Assembly (NCBI GenBank): GCA_051453625.1
Contig: JBOZIK010000001.1
Coordinates: 195,418,882-195,482,881 of the forward strand
Source of the DNA: Welwitschia mirabilis
Taxonomy: Eukaryota; Gnetophyta; Gnetopsida; Welwitschiales
DNA length: 64,000 nt
Direction of reading: 5' to 3'
Part shown: positions 8,720 to 21,440 of the stretch, piece by piece
How the letters are laid out: each line of letters begins with the position of its first letter
Position numbering within the stretch: the first letter of the stretch is position 1
Position numbers and translations under genes: made by a program
Notes under the pieces: model-generated
What the model was told of the DNA's origin: nothing
Database searches by the model: none
Seen by the model: the letters and a program-made list of their open reading frames with translations, nothing else

Positions 8720-11700
8720 CTTATAAAAAATAAAATGAATAAAAAATAAAAATATATAAAAATAACTCTAAAGATCATTTATAACTTAGATGAATTATAA
8801 AGAGATTTAAAGTATTCAAAACTAACTTAATTCATTGTTATGAAAAAATCATTTCTTTTGAAAAGTTTACTACTCAAAATAATGTAAAACCAATGAGTCA
8901 TTAAATAGTCTTATTCCATTTTATACAAATTATACATTAGGTTAAGGTTAAAAGATATTACTTCAAACACCTCATTCTTATAGAAAACATTTGAGATTAA
9001 TATATTTTCACTAAATTTCAATGTATTTGACTTAAAAGGCAAATCTTAGTGGGCTTGAAATGAGTTATAAAAGTGATGTAACATATAAATTATACTATAA
9101 ATTAATAGTTAATTAATCAAAAAGAACATATAAATGTTTATTCTATCAAAGAAAAACCTAGTTTAGTTCATAATATTTTGACTATAAAAAAAAAAAAGAG
9201 AGAAGAGAGAAGTAAGAAAAAAACTTAATAAATGGACCTAGAATTTTTTAAAACATTAAAAGTAATTATAATATATCTATTTGCATGTCACTTAATTTAT
9301 TGTAGTAAAATATCATTAAAAAATTCCTCAGAATCAAATTTTCAAGATCAAATGAGATCAATTAGAAAAATTAGAAAACATACCATCTATAAAAATCTAC
9401 AAAAAACATAGTCAACTCTATCTTCACTAAGAATATTAAAAAACATAGAGAACATGAGTAGACTTAGATTTCATATTATAAAATTACTCAAAAAATACTA
9501 CAAGATTAAATATTAAGTTTCTAAATATATATTAACCATGATAGAAAAATTTACTTTGCAAAACTAGAAAAATTAAAATATCATAAATTCAGAAAAAATA
9601 AAGTAAAACTACAACTAAATTATAAACAGTTAAAAATGGGATTTTAGAGGCCAAATTAGGGTTTTTAATAAATATACATAAATGTTTCTAAATTAATAAA
9701 ATAATTTTCTAAAAGGTTTTAGAGTAATAGGACTTACAAAAAAAAAATTATGGTCAAAACAAGCATTAAAGTTCACTATTTTTACTTCAATTGATAAAGG
9801 GAAAAAGGTAACAAACTAATGCAAAAATAAATATTCTAAATTTATTTTTAAATAAATTATAAATTAAAATTCTAAATCTATGCTATTAGAAAAAAGATAA
9901 TAGGAATTCAAAACTTAATTCTTAAGAATAAAGGTTGAAATTGTGAGAGAATGATATTAGAAAAAATAAGAAGAATGGAGGAAATAAGAGAATAGAGGAA
10001 TAAAACACATGAGTTTTTTGACATAAAGTCACTAACCATAAAATATTATAGAATTATATAATAGTTACTAAATGTATGACAATCCTAGGATTCACTAAAA
10101 TATACAACATGCTATAAAGGATCTAGTTTTATTAAAGTGAATGCATGATTAAAATGAACATATCAAATAAAAATAAGCATAAAAACATAAGGGAAAAGAA
10201 GACTTATTGATTTTGGATGCAATAACATCCATTTTCATTAGTTTTTAATTCAAATTCTTATAAGATCTAATGATTTATCTTCCTCTTGTACTACTTAATC
10301 ATGTATAGTTTACCACCCTAAAATGTCTTCCAAATGAATGAAAATATGAGAAATGGAGATAGAAAATGGATTGTAAGAGGATGTGGAAGGATGAGAATAA
10401 ATGCATAATTCAGTAATGAATGAAAATTAAAAATAAATAGGGCCTTCAAAGCTAGTATAGAAAGAAGATAAAATTGAAAGAGAAGAAATGAGGAAGATAT
10501 ATGTGTCAAGAACTCCTTTCAATGTATAATGAAACATGAGAATGACATAAAATAAGTTTTGTAGCTTTTATAAGGCTTAGATATTTGATTTGAATTTAAT
10601 GGAAGTTTCTATAGATGCACTTGGGTCAATTTCAGATAAGGTAGATGCCACAATGTTCAAGGTTTTACATGTAATTCATGTTTGGAAAGGATACATAGTT
10701 ACATGGTGCTTCTATAGCAGAATACACTAAGACATGTAGCTGCAGCATCACAAGTAGTTACCATAATAACTACCAAAACTCTAAATACATGATTTGGCTT
10801 AATTATAATCTTACAACTGGTATTATATGAGATCATTAAATCTAATTAAAAAATTATAATAAATAACTAAGTTATAGCTCTTAAAATGCAAATTTCCAAT
10901 CTACTGATATTCTGATAGCTCTGATATGCTCTAACTTCATGCATCTAGTGTCAAAATGAGTTATAATCATCACATAATAAGTAAAGAGAATATGATAATG
11001 GAAAAATTACTATGAGTTATTTCTAGAGAAAATAGGTTAAAATAGTTCTCCATGCTCTACACCTCTACCTTAAATTTTGACCTTCTTATCATAAGCATTA
11101 CAATTCACCTGGAAAAGGATGAAAATGCATTATTTTGAATTCATCAAATCTCTATTGCTCTTGTCTCCTAAAAAGTATAGAAATACCTCTAAGTGTAATA
11201 TTCTAGCTTTAAAATAATGAAAAATTATAACTTTTAATACCTTATTTTATCAAAGTTTTAGGCTTTGTCACATCTCCAACTAGTATTCTTGTATGTCTCA
11301 TATAAGGAATGATGATAAGAGGAATGATGCCTCCTACTAGTTTAGATGTTTTCCTATAGTGTATGATATTAGACNNNNNNNNNNNNNNNNNNNNNNNNNN
11401 NNNNNNNNNNNNNNNNNNNNNNNNNNNNNNNNNNNNNNNNNNNNNNNNNNNNNNNNNNNNNNNNNNNNNNNNNNGTAAATAGAATATGATAATTGAAAAA
11501 TTACTATGAGTAATTTCTATAGAAAATAGGTTAAAATAATTCTCCATGCTCTACACCTCTACCTTAGATTTTGACCTTCTTATCATAAGCATTACAATTC
11601 ACCTGGAAATGGATGAAAATGCATTATTTTGAACTCATCAAATCTCTATTACTCTTGTCTCCTAAAAAGTATAGTAATACCTCTAAGTGTAATATTCTAG

Positions 11701-11764
11701 CTTTAAAATAATGAAAATTTATAACTTTTAATACTTTACTTTATCAAAGTTTTAGGCTTTGTCA
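8720..11764 (-). repeat. Gypsy G1 3' LTR, main part
   Basis: Collinear with the G3 5' LTR (about 58450-61085) and, from about 9980, with the middle LTR (23475-25074). Shared landmarks include AAAAGTGATGTAACA near 9070, the GAATAGAGGAATAAAACACA segment near 9990, and the LTR start read on the minus strand as TGACAAAGCC (ending at 11764, or 11270 in the duplicate). The region 10970-11374 is repeated at 11475-11870 across a gap. The minus-strand frame at 10318-10509 is a chance open frame. Net LTR length with 2768-3135 is about 2.8 kb after removing the duplicate. Confidence 0.72.
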
Positions 11765-12600
11765 CATCTTCAACTAGTATCCTTGTATGCCTCATATAAG
11801 TAATGATGATAAGAGGAATAATGCCTCCTACTAATTTAGATGTTTTCCTATAGTATATGATATTAGACCTATTATTAAAGTACCTAATGATATTCATCAT
11901 TACACCTAATGGTAAGGAATTGCATCATTTACCCTTTCCTACACACTACTAATCTCAATCTTCGTAGCTTTGTGTTAGTGGTTATAGTTTTACAGGTTGA
12001 TCCCATAAATTAAAAACAACATGTAGAAGTAATAGTACTAGCATTAGTGATAAAAATAGCCAACCTAATAATATGTTTAATATGATATAATGAATATAAT
12101 ACAAAGACATTAGATATTTCAACCTTTTCATTCATTATTCTAAAAAAATCGAGTAAGAATTTTATTGATTTTATTAATCTATAAATTATTAAAAAACATG
12201 AACACAAGCTAGAAAATATAAAGCACACACAAAATATCATATCATAATATATTGTTATAACAAGATAGTAAATCACACAAATTTCATGCATGAAAAACAT
12301 ACATTGAGATACATAAAGAATGATTAAGTCTTACATACATAAAATATTGATATAGAGAGAAGTACCTTAAAACCTAAGTAAAAACTAGATATATACCCCT
12401 CATCTAAGATTAAAAATATATAATTTATTAAAATAAAAAGAAAATTAAGAATAGAAATGAAGGGTTTTCATTTCTTTTTCAATTGATAAATTTTAGAAAA
12501 TAAATAGGAGTAGATTTTCCCCAAAGCTCATAGCCCTCTTAAACGTAACTACATGAGACTATAGCTCTTATTTCATCATTCATAAAGTATCAATAGTTTT
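11765..12600 (-). other. Gypsy G1 3' untranslated region between integrase and LTR
   Basis: Non-coding on both strands and homologous to 25075-25770 of G3. The minus-strand polypurine tract expected just before the LTR is degraded here (minus strand TAGTTGGAGATG, where G3 has AACTTGGGGGATC). The frame at 12010-12300 is not supported by homology. Confidence 0.55.
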
Positions 12601-13720
12601 AAGCTTTATTAAGATAAAAAGAAAAAATAAAAAATTTTAGCTCTTTTCATTCTTTAGATTTTTTCACATTTACGCCCAAACTATGATCAAATTAGATCTC
12701 AACTAAATTTAAATTTTAATTAGTAAGTAATTTGATTTTAAATCCATTTAGTCTTTGAATTATACCAACTTTTAAATCATGAATGTCAACTATGTCAAAA
12801 GGACATACATGAACAACATCAAATATTCTTCCTATTTAAATTTGGTTTTTCTAGAAAATAAATAAAAAGATGAATTAAAAACAAAATTTTATTTCATACT
12901 TAAAAATTTTTCCTAAGAATGATCTGATCATGATAATATTTCATTTTCTTTTTATAAAGAAATTGGTTATTAGAAGTATTTAATATAATTCAATATGGTT
13001 TACTAAATCAATTCATTTTGTTTTCCACATATTTTTTAAGATCAAGATTAAATCTATGAATAACATCAAAATCTTGGTATTCTATCTCACTAGGTAAGAA
13101 GCATTCTTTACCAAAAACATGTTTATAGGAGTTTATGCTAATGGGTTTTGTGAAATCTATATGATAAGTTCATAATGTATCAAATAGCTTTAAATAACAA
13201 TCTTTTCTATTTGTAGTAACTCTTTTCTAAAGAATTCGAGTAATCTCACAATTATTACTTCTACTTAGTCATTGATTTAAGGATGCTAAAAAGTAGCTGC
13301 TTTATGAGTGACTCAATATTTTAAATTGAAGTTTCTAAATATTTTATTATAGAAATGTTTTTTTAATCACTAATGATTACTTTGGATGATCAAAATTTAA
13401 TGGGTCTTAATCTTTTAAGAATTTAATAATAGTCTTAGCATTACAATCTCTAGAAGCTTTGACTTCTATCATTTACTAATATAATCCACATAAATCAAAA
13501 TGTAAACATTATTAAAGAAGGATGTGACTAGTTCAATAAAGTCTAACACTTAAACATGAAAAAGTTTACAAATAGGTTCAAGGGCCATTTTCTTTCTTTT
13601 ACTAATATTATTCATTCTTTGGCATTTATTATAAAAGTTACAAAATTCATTAGCATAGCTTTTAAGACTTTAGATACAATTTTTTCTACTAAAATAACCA
13701 CTACACACACTGTTGTCATA
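12600..13720 (-). pseudogene. Gypsy G1 integrase
   Basis: Integrates element cDNA. Reading the minus strand downward: EMASILKFYDNSVCSGYFSR and NKCQRMNNISKRK (about 13740-13590) match the HHCC finger, with the His of GGHF changed to Tyr. VLDFIELVTSFFNNVYILIY and VDYISK (about 13560-13470) carry the first catalytic Asp. A block ending VEV (about 13245) keeps the catalytic Glu. SYKHVFGKECFLPSEIEY (about 13140-13080) is the FGKxCxLPxE signature of the Tat/Athila clade. NQFLYKEKMKYYHDQ (about 12960-12910) is the C-terminal region. Stops and frameshifts are frequent. This is the best preserved integrase of the three Gypsy copies. Confidence 0.82.
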
Positions 13721-13729
13721 AAATTTTAA

Positions 13730-14540
13730 AATACTAGCCATTTCATTCTTAGGTACACATATTCAGAAGACTTGGTTAACATGATATTTAAACAATAGTG
13801 GTAGTTCTCATAAGAATTNNNNNNNNNNNNNNNNNNNNNNNNNNNNNNNNNNNNNNNNNNNNNNNNNNNNNNNNNNNNNNNNNNNNNNNNNNNNNNNNNN
13901 NNNNNNNNNNNNNNNNNNCAATAGTGGTAGTTCTCATAAGAATTTATATTATTGAGATAGAATTTTATTTTACTCATAGTAATACATATTTCTAGGGAGT
14001 GTATCATAGGTTTTGAAATTTGCAATGTCAACATACCAAGGTAGAACACTAACAGCAAATATATTTTATATGGAAAACTTACATTAATTTTGATTAAATC
14101 ACCAAGTATGGAAAGAAAAGATAAATGACTGATAATAGGATTTTGCTTTCCTATTCTATCTTTAAGGGTGATATCAAATCCTTACATAAATAAATCCCAA
14201 TACATGAGGCGAGGTTTAGTTAAGGGCTTAGTTAAATTATATTTTAAAGCAACATGATTAATAAATATAATCAAAAAATAACCAATAAGATAGTTGTGAA
14301 ATTTTCTAAGAGAAAAGATACTAGCTAACATTTCCTTTTTAGTAGTAAAATAGTTAGTTACATATCATGTAAATTTTTACTAGTATAAGAAATAACATTG
14401 GATTTACAGTCAACATTTTGGCCTAAGAATGCATCTACTATGAAATCACTTGCATCATTCATTACTTTAAAAGAGAAATACCAATTAGGAGATTTAAGAA
14501 TAGGTGAAGATAAGACAAGTTACTTAAGTTTTTAAAATTA
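13730..14540 (-). pseudogene. Gypsy G1 RNase H domain
   Basis: RNase H removes the RNA strand after reverse transcription. The minus strand of about 14490-14400 reads SPNWYFSFKVMNDASDFIVD then AFLGQNVD and SNVISYTSKNL, matching the CDASDxAxGAxLxQ block of Gypsy RNase H with the catalytic Asp kept (CDAS to NDAS). It continues to about 14180 (CIGIYLC, matching the RW block). A 100-N gap (13819-13918) has only about 28 bp duplicated on its two sides. Confidence 0.78.
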
Positions 14541-15223
14541 AAATTCATACTTAGGTGTCCAAGATAAAGATGCATATTCAAAAAGCAATTCAACTAAAAA
14601 TTTACTAAGACAACTAAGATATGGAATTAAATGGTGATAAAAACTAACATGTCCTAAAAAAAATCTTAAATCTTTTACATAAGTATAAATAGGTAGTAAA
14701 TCATGAATACTAATATTTGCATGATCCATTTATATTTATTCTTTATAAATAATATGAGCTAGAACACTCCCCCAGTAACTATGGAATAAGTTTTCTTCTA
14801 ATTAAGTTTAAAATTATAATCAATATAATGATTAAAGACCAGCTTTAAACAACACATTATTTGATTGAATGAATCATCATAAGGAGAAAAATCATCCATA
14901 GTAATTTCTAAAAATTTATTTAAGAATTTATTAAAAAGATCAATTATATGCCTTTATAAAATTGTAAGAAAATTTTATAAATCAAAAAACATGCAAAGGT
15001 AGGTAAGAGTTCTAAATGTACAAGTAAAAATAATTTATTTTTTAATTTTCTAGGTCTATAATTATTTGATTATAACCATTTTATCTATTTATAAAATAAC
15101 AATAATAATTCCTAGAGAGTTTATTAAGAATTTCGTCAATGAAAGAAATAGGAAAGCAACCTTTCTTAGTATAAGTATTATAGATTTGCCACTTACCATT
15201 ATTATTTAGGACAACCTACAAAG
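14538..15223 (-). pseudogene. Gypsy G1 reverse transcriptase, palm and thumb
   Basis: The open minus-strand frame at 14729-14538 contains VKDLRFFLGHVSFYHHLIPY, the RT connection block (V-K-E-x-R-x-F-L-G-x-x-x-F-Y-R). The active-site box is at 14902-14888 and reads TMDDFSPYDDSFNQIMCCLK. G1 therefore keeps the two catalytic aspartates that G2 and G3 have lost. The fingers region (about 15000-15200) is degenerate. The copy stops at a 100-N gap (15224-15323). Confidence 0.8.
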
Positions 15224-15323
15224 NNNNNNNNNNNNNNNNNNNNNNNNNNNNNNNNNNNNNNNNNNNNNNNNNNNNNNNNNNNNNNNNNNNNNNNNNNNNN
15301 NNNNNNNNNNNNNNNNNNNNNNN

Positions 15324-15620
15324 TCCTAAAGTTTCATGATTTCTTCTTTAATAATATCTCTAAGCTTTAGATTTATCTTACATTGAGGTTGATGAATAGA
15401 TTTGTATTAGGTTCTAAATAGACATGATGTGCATAAACAAAAGGATGAACCCTAACTAGATCATGGTAAAAATAAGCAAAGGCTTAAGAGTTTTTAATTA
15501 ATATGTTGGTGATTTCTTGTTTCAAAAATAAGTAAAATTCATACTAATGATAATGGATTTAGTTTAATTACTACCTAGGAAGATATACTTTAATTAATTA
15601 GGTAGTGGTTTTAAAAATAT
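15324..15620 (-). pseudogene. Gypsy G1 protease-RT connecting region, truncated
   Basis: Homologous to 19400-19680 in G2 and 54500-54780 in G3, the segment between protease and RT palm. Homology ends abruptly at about 15620 inside this region. The next bases belong to the 3' end of another Gypsy copy (G2). G1 protease, gag and 5' LTR are therefore missing. Confidence 0.65.
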
Positions 15621-16900
15621 ATCTTAGTGAAAATTTGGGCTGAGAAATACACATCTTGATTGGAATTTATTAAAAGCAAAAGAAAATTTAAGAATAGAAA
15701 TGAAGTTTCCTATTTTGATTGATAAATTTCAGAAAACAAATAGGACTAGGTCCTCTCTAAAACTCATAATCCTCTTAAGTGTAACTACATGAGATCCATA
15801 GCTCTTATTTACTCTTCCACAAGTTGTCAATAGTTTAAACTTTATTGAATTTGAAAGTGAGAATTAAAAACTTTAAATCTTTTAATTTTTTTAAGTTTTT
15901 ACATTTATATCTAAAGTATGAATTAAAATAGATTTCAACTCCATCTAAATCTTAATTAGTAAATAATTTGAGTTTAAATCCACTTATTCTTTAAATTTAA
16001 CTAGTTTTAAGATCTTCAATCTTAACTATTTCAAATGAAAATACATGAATAACATCAAAGCATTCTTTTCATTTAGATTTTAAGTTTCTAAGAAATAAAT
16101 GAAAAAGGAAATTAAACCTACTTGAATTTTTTTCCTAATAATGATGTAATCATGATAATACTTCATTTATTTTTTTGGTAAGAAATTAGTTATCATAAGC
16201 ATTTAATATAATTTCATCTTATTTATTCAATTAGTTTGTTCTATTTTCTATATACTTTTCAAGATTAATATTAAGTCTATGAATAGCATGAAAATCTTAG
16301 TGTTCTTTATCAATAGTTAAGAAGCATTATTTATCAAAAACAAGGATATAGAGGGACATGATACTAAATGTTTTAAAAACTATATGATAAGCCCATAATG
16401 CATCACACAATTTTAAAGGTCAAGCTTGTCTGTTTGCATACTTCATTCTCTAAAGAATTCAAGTAAGATCATAATTTGTTACTTCTACATGGTCATTAGC
16501 TTGAGGATGATAAAGAGTATCTATTTTGTGAGTTATTGAAAATTTAGCCTAATGTTTCTAAATATTTTATTATAAAAAGGGATTTATTAATTACTAATGA
16601 TTACTTTGAATGATCAAAATAGGATGTAACTTGATATTTTAATAATTTATTAATAGCTTATCAGTACAATCTCTATCAGATTTTCTTTCTATCCATTTAG
16701 TAATATAACTTACATAATTTAGAATTTAAACATTAATAAATAAGGGTGTAAATGATTCAATGAGATCTAAACCCTATCTAAACAATCACAAAGAATAATA
16801 TATTCAAGAGGCATTTATTTTCTTTTACTAATATTATTCATTTATTGGCATTTATCATACGATTTATAAAATTCATTAGCATCTTTGAAAAGGGTAGGCC
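15621..16900 (-). pseudogene. Gypsy G2 integrase and 3' end
   Basis: The minus strand of about 16870-16800 gives the finger remnant CQ*MNNISKRK. About 16770-16680 gives GLDLIESFTPLFINV and YITKWIERKSD, matching the catalytic D-F-M-G and Y-V-S-K-W-V-E blocks. About 15720-16150 corresponds to the integrase C-terminus and following 3' region, paralleling 12370-13000 and 25550-25770. The copy ends at about 15621 without its polypurine tract or LTR. Many stops. Confidence 0.75.
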
Positions 16901-16929
16901 ATAGAAGCTATCATTGAAGACTTTAAACA

Positions 16930-18300
16930 CAGCTTTTCTTCCACTATAAGACTAATACATGCACCATTGTAAAAATTCTAAGATACTACACACTTTTGAA
17001 AGACTTGGTTAACATAAATATTTAAACAATAATTGTGATTTTCATAAGAATTTATGTTATTAAAATAGAATTTTCTTTTTCTTATAATAAGGCATGTTTC
17101 TATGGAGTTTACAATAGGATTTAAAATTTTGAATATCAACATACCAAGGTAGAATATTAAGAGAATATAATTTTCATCAATAAAACTTTCATTAATTTTT
17201 ATTAANNNNNNNNNNNNNNNNNNNNNNNNNNNNNNNNNNNNNNNNNNNNNNNNNNNNNNNNNNNNNNNNNNNNNNNNNNNNNNNNNNNNNNNNNNNNNNN
17301 NNNNNNNNNNNNNNNNNNNNNNNNNNNNNNNNNNNNNNNNNNNNNNNNNNNNNNNNNNNNNNNNNNNNNNNNNNNNNNNNNNNNNNNNNNNNNNNNNNNN
17401 NNNNNNNNNNNNNNNNNNNNNNNNNNNNNNNNNNNNNNNNNNNNNNNNNNNNNNNNNNNNNNNNNNNNNNNNNNNNNNNNNNNNNNNNNNNNNNNNNNNN
17501 NNNNNNNNNNNNNNNNNNNNNNNNNNNNNNNNNNNNNNNNNNNNNNNNNNNNNNNNNNNNNNNNNNNNNNNNNNNNNNNNNNNNNNNNNNNNNNNNNNNN
17601 NNNNNNNNNNNNNNNNNNNNNNNNNNNNNNNNNNNNNNNNNNNNNNNNNNNNNNNNNNNNNNNNNNNNNNNNNNNNNNNNNNNNNNNNNNNNNNNNNNNN
17701 NNNNNNNNNNNNNNNNNNNNNNNNNNNNNNNNNNNNNNNNNNNNNNNNNNNNNNTCCTTTGAAATTCTATCTTTAATGGTAATATTAAATTCCTACATGA
17801 GTAAATCCCAATGCATAAGATGAGGTTTACTTAAGGGTTTATTTAGAATATATTAAAAAGCAAAATGATTAGTAAAGGTAATCATAAGATAACCACTAAA
17901 ACAGTGATAAAGTTTTTGAATAAAAAAGATAATAGCTAGCATTCCCATTTTAGTAGTGGAATATTTTAGATATTCATCATGTAGACTCTTTTTAGTATGA
18001 GAAATAACATAGAACTTATGATCAACACTTTACCCAAAGACTACACATACTACGAAATCACTTGCACTAGTCATTCCCTTTAAAGAAANNNNNNNNNNTA
18101 CTAATTAAAAGCTTAAAGAACAGGTGAAGATGATAAACATTGCTTAAGTTTTTCAAACCCAATTTTACAATTACATGTCCAAGAGAAAGATGCATATTTA
18201 CAAAGCAATTTAGTCAAATGTTTACTAAGATAACTAAAAGATAAAATGAAATGATAATGACAAGAGAATGATCTAAAAAATATCATATATCTTTTACACA
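16930..18300 (-). pseudogene. Gypsy G2 RNase H and RT thumb, with 549-N gap
   Basis: Parallel to 13730-14730 of G1. The minus-strand frame 18301-18113 contains LSKHLTKLLCKYASFSW and KLKQCLSSSPVL, the RT/RNase H connection block ending in the APVL-type motif. The region 17755-18080 corresponds to RNase H, with frameshifts. N runs at 17206-17754 and 18089-18098 remove part of it. Confidence 0.7.
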
Positions 18301-19273
18301 AGTAGGAGTAGGTAGAGAGAAGGAATTATACTAGTCTGTTTAGAATTCATTTCTATTCTTTATTTATAAATAATATGAACTAGAATAATACCTTTAATAA
18401 CCATGNNNNNNNNNNNNNNNNNNNNNNNNNNNNNNNNNNNATTAATATAATAATTTAATATCAACTTTAAATAATATATTATTTGATTAAAGAATTGCCA
18501 TAAAGAGAATATCCATTCATAAAGATTTGTAAAGATTCATTTAAGAATTCAGTAAAAAATCTATCATACATCTTTGAAAAAGCTATAGGGATATTACATA
18601 AATCAAAAATCATGTGATGATAAGCAAAATTTATAAACAAATAAGTAAATATTTTTTTTTCCTTGATCTTTTAAAGTTATAGGAATTTGATTCTAACTAT
18701 TATATCCATCCAAAAAATAATAATGATGATGATTAAAAAGTTTATTAGGGATTTCATTAGTGAAAGTAATATGAAAGTGATCTTTCTAAGTATTAGAAGC
18801 ATCAAAATATATATAGATTTATTTCTTACCATTCGTCTTTGGAACAACTTTTAAAGGGCTTACCATTCACTATCTACAATGGGATAAATGATGTTAGATT
18901 TCTAAACTTTCATGATTTTTTTTNNNNNNNNNNNNNNNNNNNNNNNNNNNNNNNNNNNNNNNNNNNNNNNNNNNNNNNNNNNNNNNNNNNNNNNNNNNNN
19001 NNNNNNNNNNNNNNNNNNNNNNNNNNNNNNNNNNNNNNNNNNNNNNNNNNNNNNNNNNNNNNNNNNNNNNNNNNNNNNNNNNNNNNNNNNNNNNNNNNNN
19101 NNNNNNNNNNNNNNNNNNNNNNNNNNNNNNNNNNNNNNNNNNNNNNNNNNNNNNNNNNNNNNNNNNNNNNNNNNNNNNNNNNNNNNNNNNNNNNNNNNNN
19201 NNNNNNNNNNNNNNNTTAAGGATTTCATTGGTGAAAGTAATAGGAAATTTATCGTTTTAAGTATTAGAAACAT

Positions 19274-19311
<38 letters not shown>

Positions 19312-19407
19312 TACCATTCTTCTTTGAAACAACTTATAAAGGGCTCATCATTCACTATCTACAATGGGGTAAATGATGTTAGATTCCTAAACTTTCATGA
19401 TTTTTTT
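18300..19407 (-). pseudogene. Gypsy G2 reverse transcriptase palm and fingers
   Basis: The minus strand of 18523-18506 reads FMNGYSLYGN, where the active form is FMDDFS: both catalytic Asp are lost (GAT to AAT and GAT to GGA-type). About 18700 carries a degenerate LLFFGW-like block equivalent to the YCFLDG segment. The segment 18740-18923 is repeated at 19216-19407 across a 292-N gap, with the TA repeat longer in the second copy. Short N runs also lie at 18406-18440. Confidence 0.7.
19278..19308. repeat. (TA)n microsatellite
   Basis: About 31 bases of alternating TA. The equivalent place in the first gap-flanking copy (about 18806-18820) has a much shorter TA run. The plus-strand frame IYIYIYIY running through it is an artefact. 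Confidence 0.9.
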
Positions 19408-20015
19408 AATAATATCCCTAATCTTTCGATTTAACTTAGATTGAGATTGATGAACAAGTTTTATATTAAGTTCTAAATAAATTTGATGTGAATAAATAAA
19501 AGGATAAACCCCAACTAGATCATGATAATACTAAGTAAAGGTTTGAGAGTTTTCAACTAATAAGTTGGTGATTTCTTATTGTTAAAAAGAAGTGATATGC
19601 ATACTAATGAAAACAAGTTTATTTTGATTTCTACCTAGGAAGATGTACTTTAAATGATGAGGTAGTTATTTAAATCATCATTATTAATACTATTATTAAT
19701 AAAGAGATCATTAAAAGAGTTGTAAGCTTGTATTTCATTAAAAGCATAATTAAGATCTTCAAAATAAACACATTAAATGGGTGTATCAATTTTGTTTAAA
19801 TCTAAAGAAGATTGAATAAGCAATTCATATTATGTATCCAAACAAATCATATCATTTAAGATTAAGAAATTTTCATTACTCGTATATTGTATTTTAGGTA
19901 AGGATAAATGTCCATTTATATCAATTACCTTTTTCTTTCAATTTAAAAAAACATATTCAAGATATTAGAATAATTGCTAAAAATAATTTTTAATACACTA
20001 GATATATAGTTAATT
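19408..20015 (-). pseudogene. Gypsy G2 protease-RT connecting region
   Basis: Homologous to 53330-53830 and 54530-55080 of G3. On the minus strand it should encode the Tat/Athila segment with the LPxxLKYxFL block, which is readable in G3 but degenerate here. It ends at a 32-N run (20016-20047). Confidence 0.6.
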
Positions 20016-20047
20016 NNNNNNNNNNNNNNNNNNNNNNNNNNNNNNNN

Positions 20048-21440
20048 AAGAATGATGAAAAATCATTGAACCCATGTGTGTTTTAAGAATGATAAAGTTA
20101 ATAGGATAATTCATTTTATCTATTTGAATCAAAACATCTTTCAAGATTCTTAATGTTTTTACTAAAGTTTAACTAGCCATAGAACCAATTGCATTAATGG
20201 GATCAATATGGGTGAATCCTGAGGTTTGGAAGATATGTTTTACCATAAGATTAACTATAGCTCCTAAATATACAAAGCTTTATCAATGATATGATCTCCA
20301 ATACTAATAGTAATGGGAGGGAATCTAGGATCATCATATTTAACTTGTATTTTGTATTTCAAAATTCATGTAATAGAAGAGGTAAGGTTAGCTATTTCTT
20401 TGGATAGTTGAATGTTTTTTTTTTTTTTTTTTAAGTGCATAAGTCCTTAGGAAATTTGGCATAAGAAGGAATTTTCTTAATTAACTTAAGAATTGGAGTA
20501 TTAATGTTAACATCCTTAAATATTTTATGAACATATTTATTATTATTATTAAATTCATGAGATTAAAAATAAGTAGGAAAAGGAATAGAATATTCTAATT
20601 TTCTCTTTTAAAATTTTTTTCCTATATTTAGATTCAAGATTTTCTATTAACTTTTTCAAATTTTCAATTTTGTTGGCTTTATGATTAGCTTCTAAAATAA
20701 ATTTTTCACTTCTCAATTTAATGGAAATTATNNNNNNNNNNNNNNNNNNNNNNNNNNNNNNNNNNNNNNNNNNNNNNNNNNNNNNNNNNNNNNNNNNNNN
20801 NNNNNNNNNNNNNNNNNNNNNNNNNNNNNNNCAAAACATCTTTCAAGATTCTTAAGGTTTTTACTGAAGTTTAACTAGCCATAGAACCAATTGCATTAGT
20901 GGGATCAACATGGGTAAATCCTGAGGCTTGGAAGATAGGTTTTACCATAAGATTAACTATAGCTCCTAAATATACAAATATTTATCAATGATATGATCTC
21001 CAATACCAATAGTAATGGGAGGGAGTTTAGGATCATCATATTTAACCAGTATTTTGTATTTCAAATTTGATGTAATAGAAGAGGTAACGTTAGCTATTTC
21101 TTTGGATAGTTGAATCCTTTTTTTTTTACATGCATAAGTCCTTAGGAAATTTGGCATAAGAAGGAATTTTCTTAATTACCTTAAGAATTAGAGTATTAAT
21201 GTTAACATCCTTAAATATTTTATGAACATATTATTATTATTATTAAATTCATGAGATTAAAGATAAGTAGGAAAAGGAATGGAATATTCTAATTTCCTCT
21301 TTTAAAATTTTTTTCCTAGATTTAGATTCAAGATTTTCTATTAACGTTTTCAAATTTTTAACTTTGTTGGCTTTATGATTAGGTTCTAAAATAAATTTTT
21401 CACTTCTCAATTCAATGAAAATTATATCAATGTGTTCTTT
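20048..21440 (-). pseudogene. Gypsy G2 aspartic protease region, duplicated around a gap
   Basis: The minus-strand frame 21157-20966 begins MPNFLRTYACKKKRIQLSKE and contains DDPKLPPITIGIGDHII, matching the Tat/Athila pre-protease segment (LPPKLxDPGxFxIPxxIG). Just downstream GAIVNLMVKPIF aligns with the protease LGASINLMP block. The Asp of the D-L-G-A active site is replaced by a stop. The segment 20128-20731 repeats at 20832-21424 across a 100-N gap. A lysine-rich tail (frame 21443-21249) is the preceding gag C-terminal region. Confidence 0.75.

Noticed and set aside
9180-9225. Purine-rich AAAAAAAAAAAGAGAGAAGAGAGAAG as a polypurine tract
   Set aside because: It lies in the middle of the Gypsy LTR and has a counterpart at about 58930; the real tract position is before the LTR start near 25075.
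19216-19376. Plus-strand frame with an IYIYIYIY repeat
   Set aside because: It is translation of a TA microsatellite, antisense to Gypsy RT.
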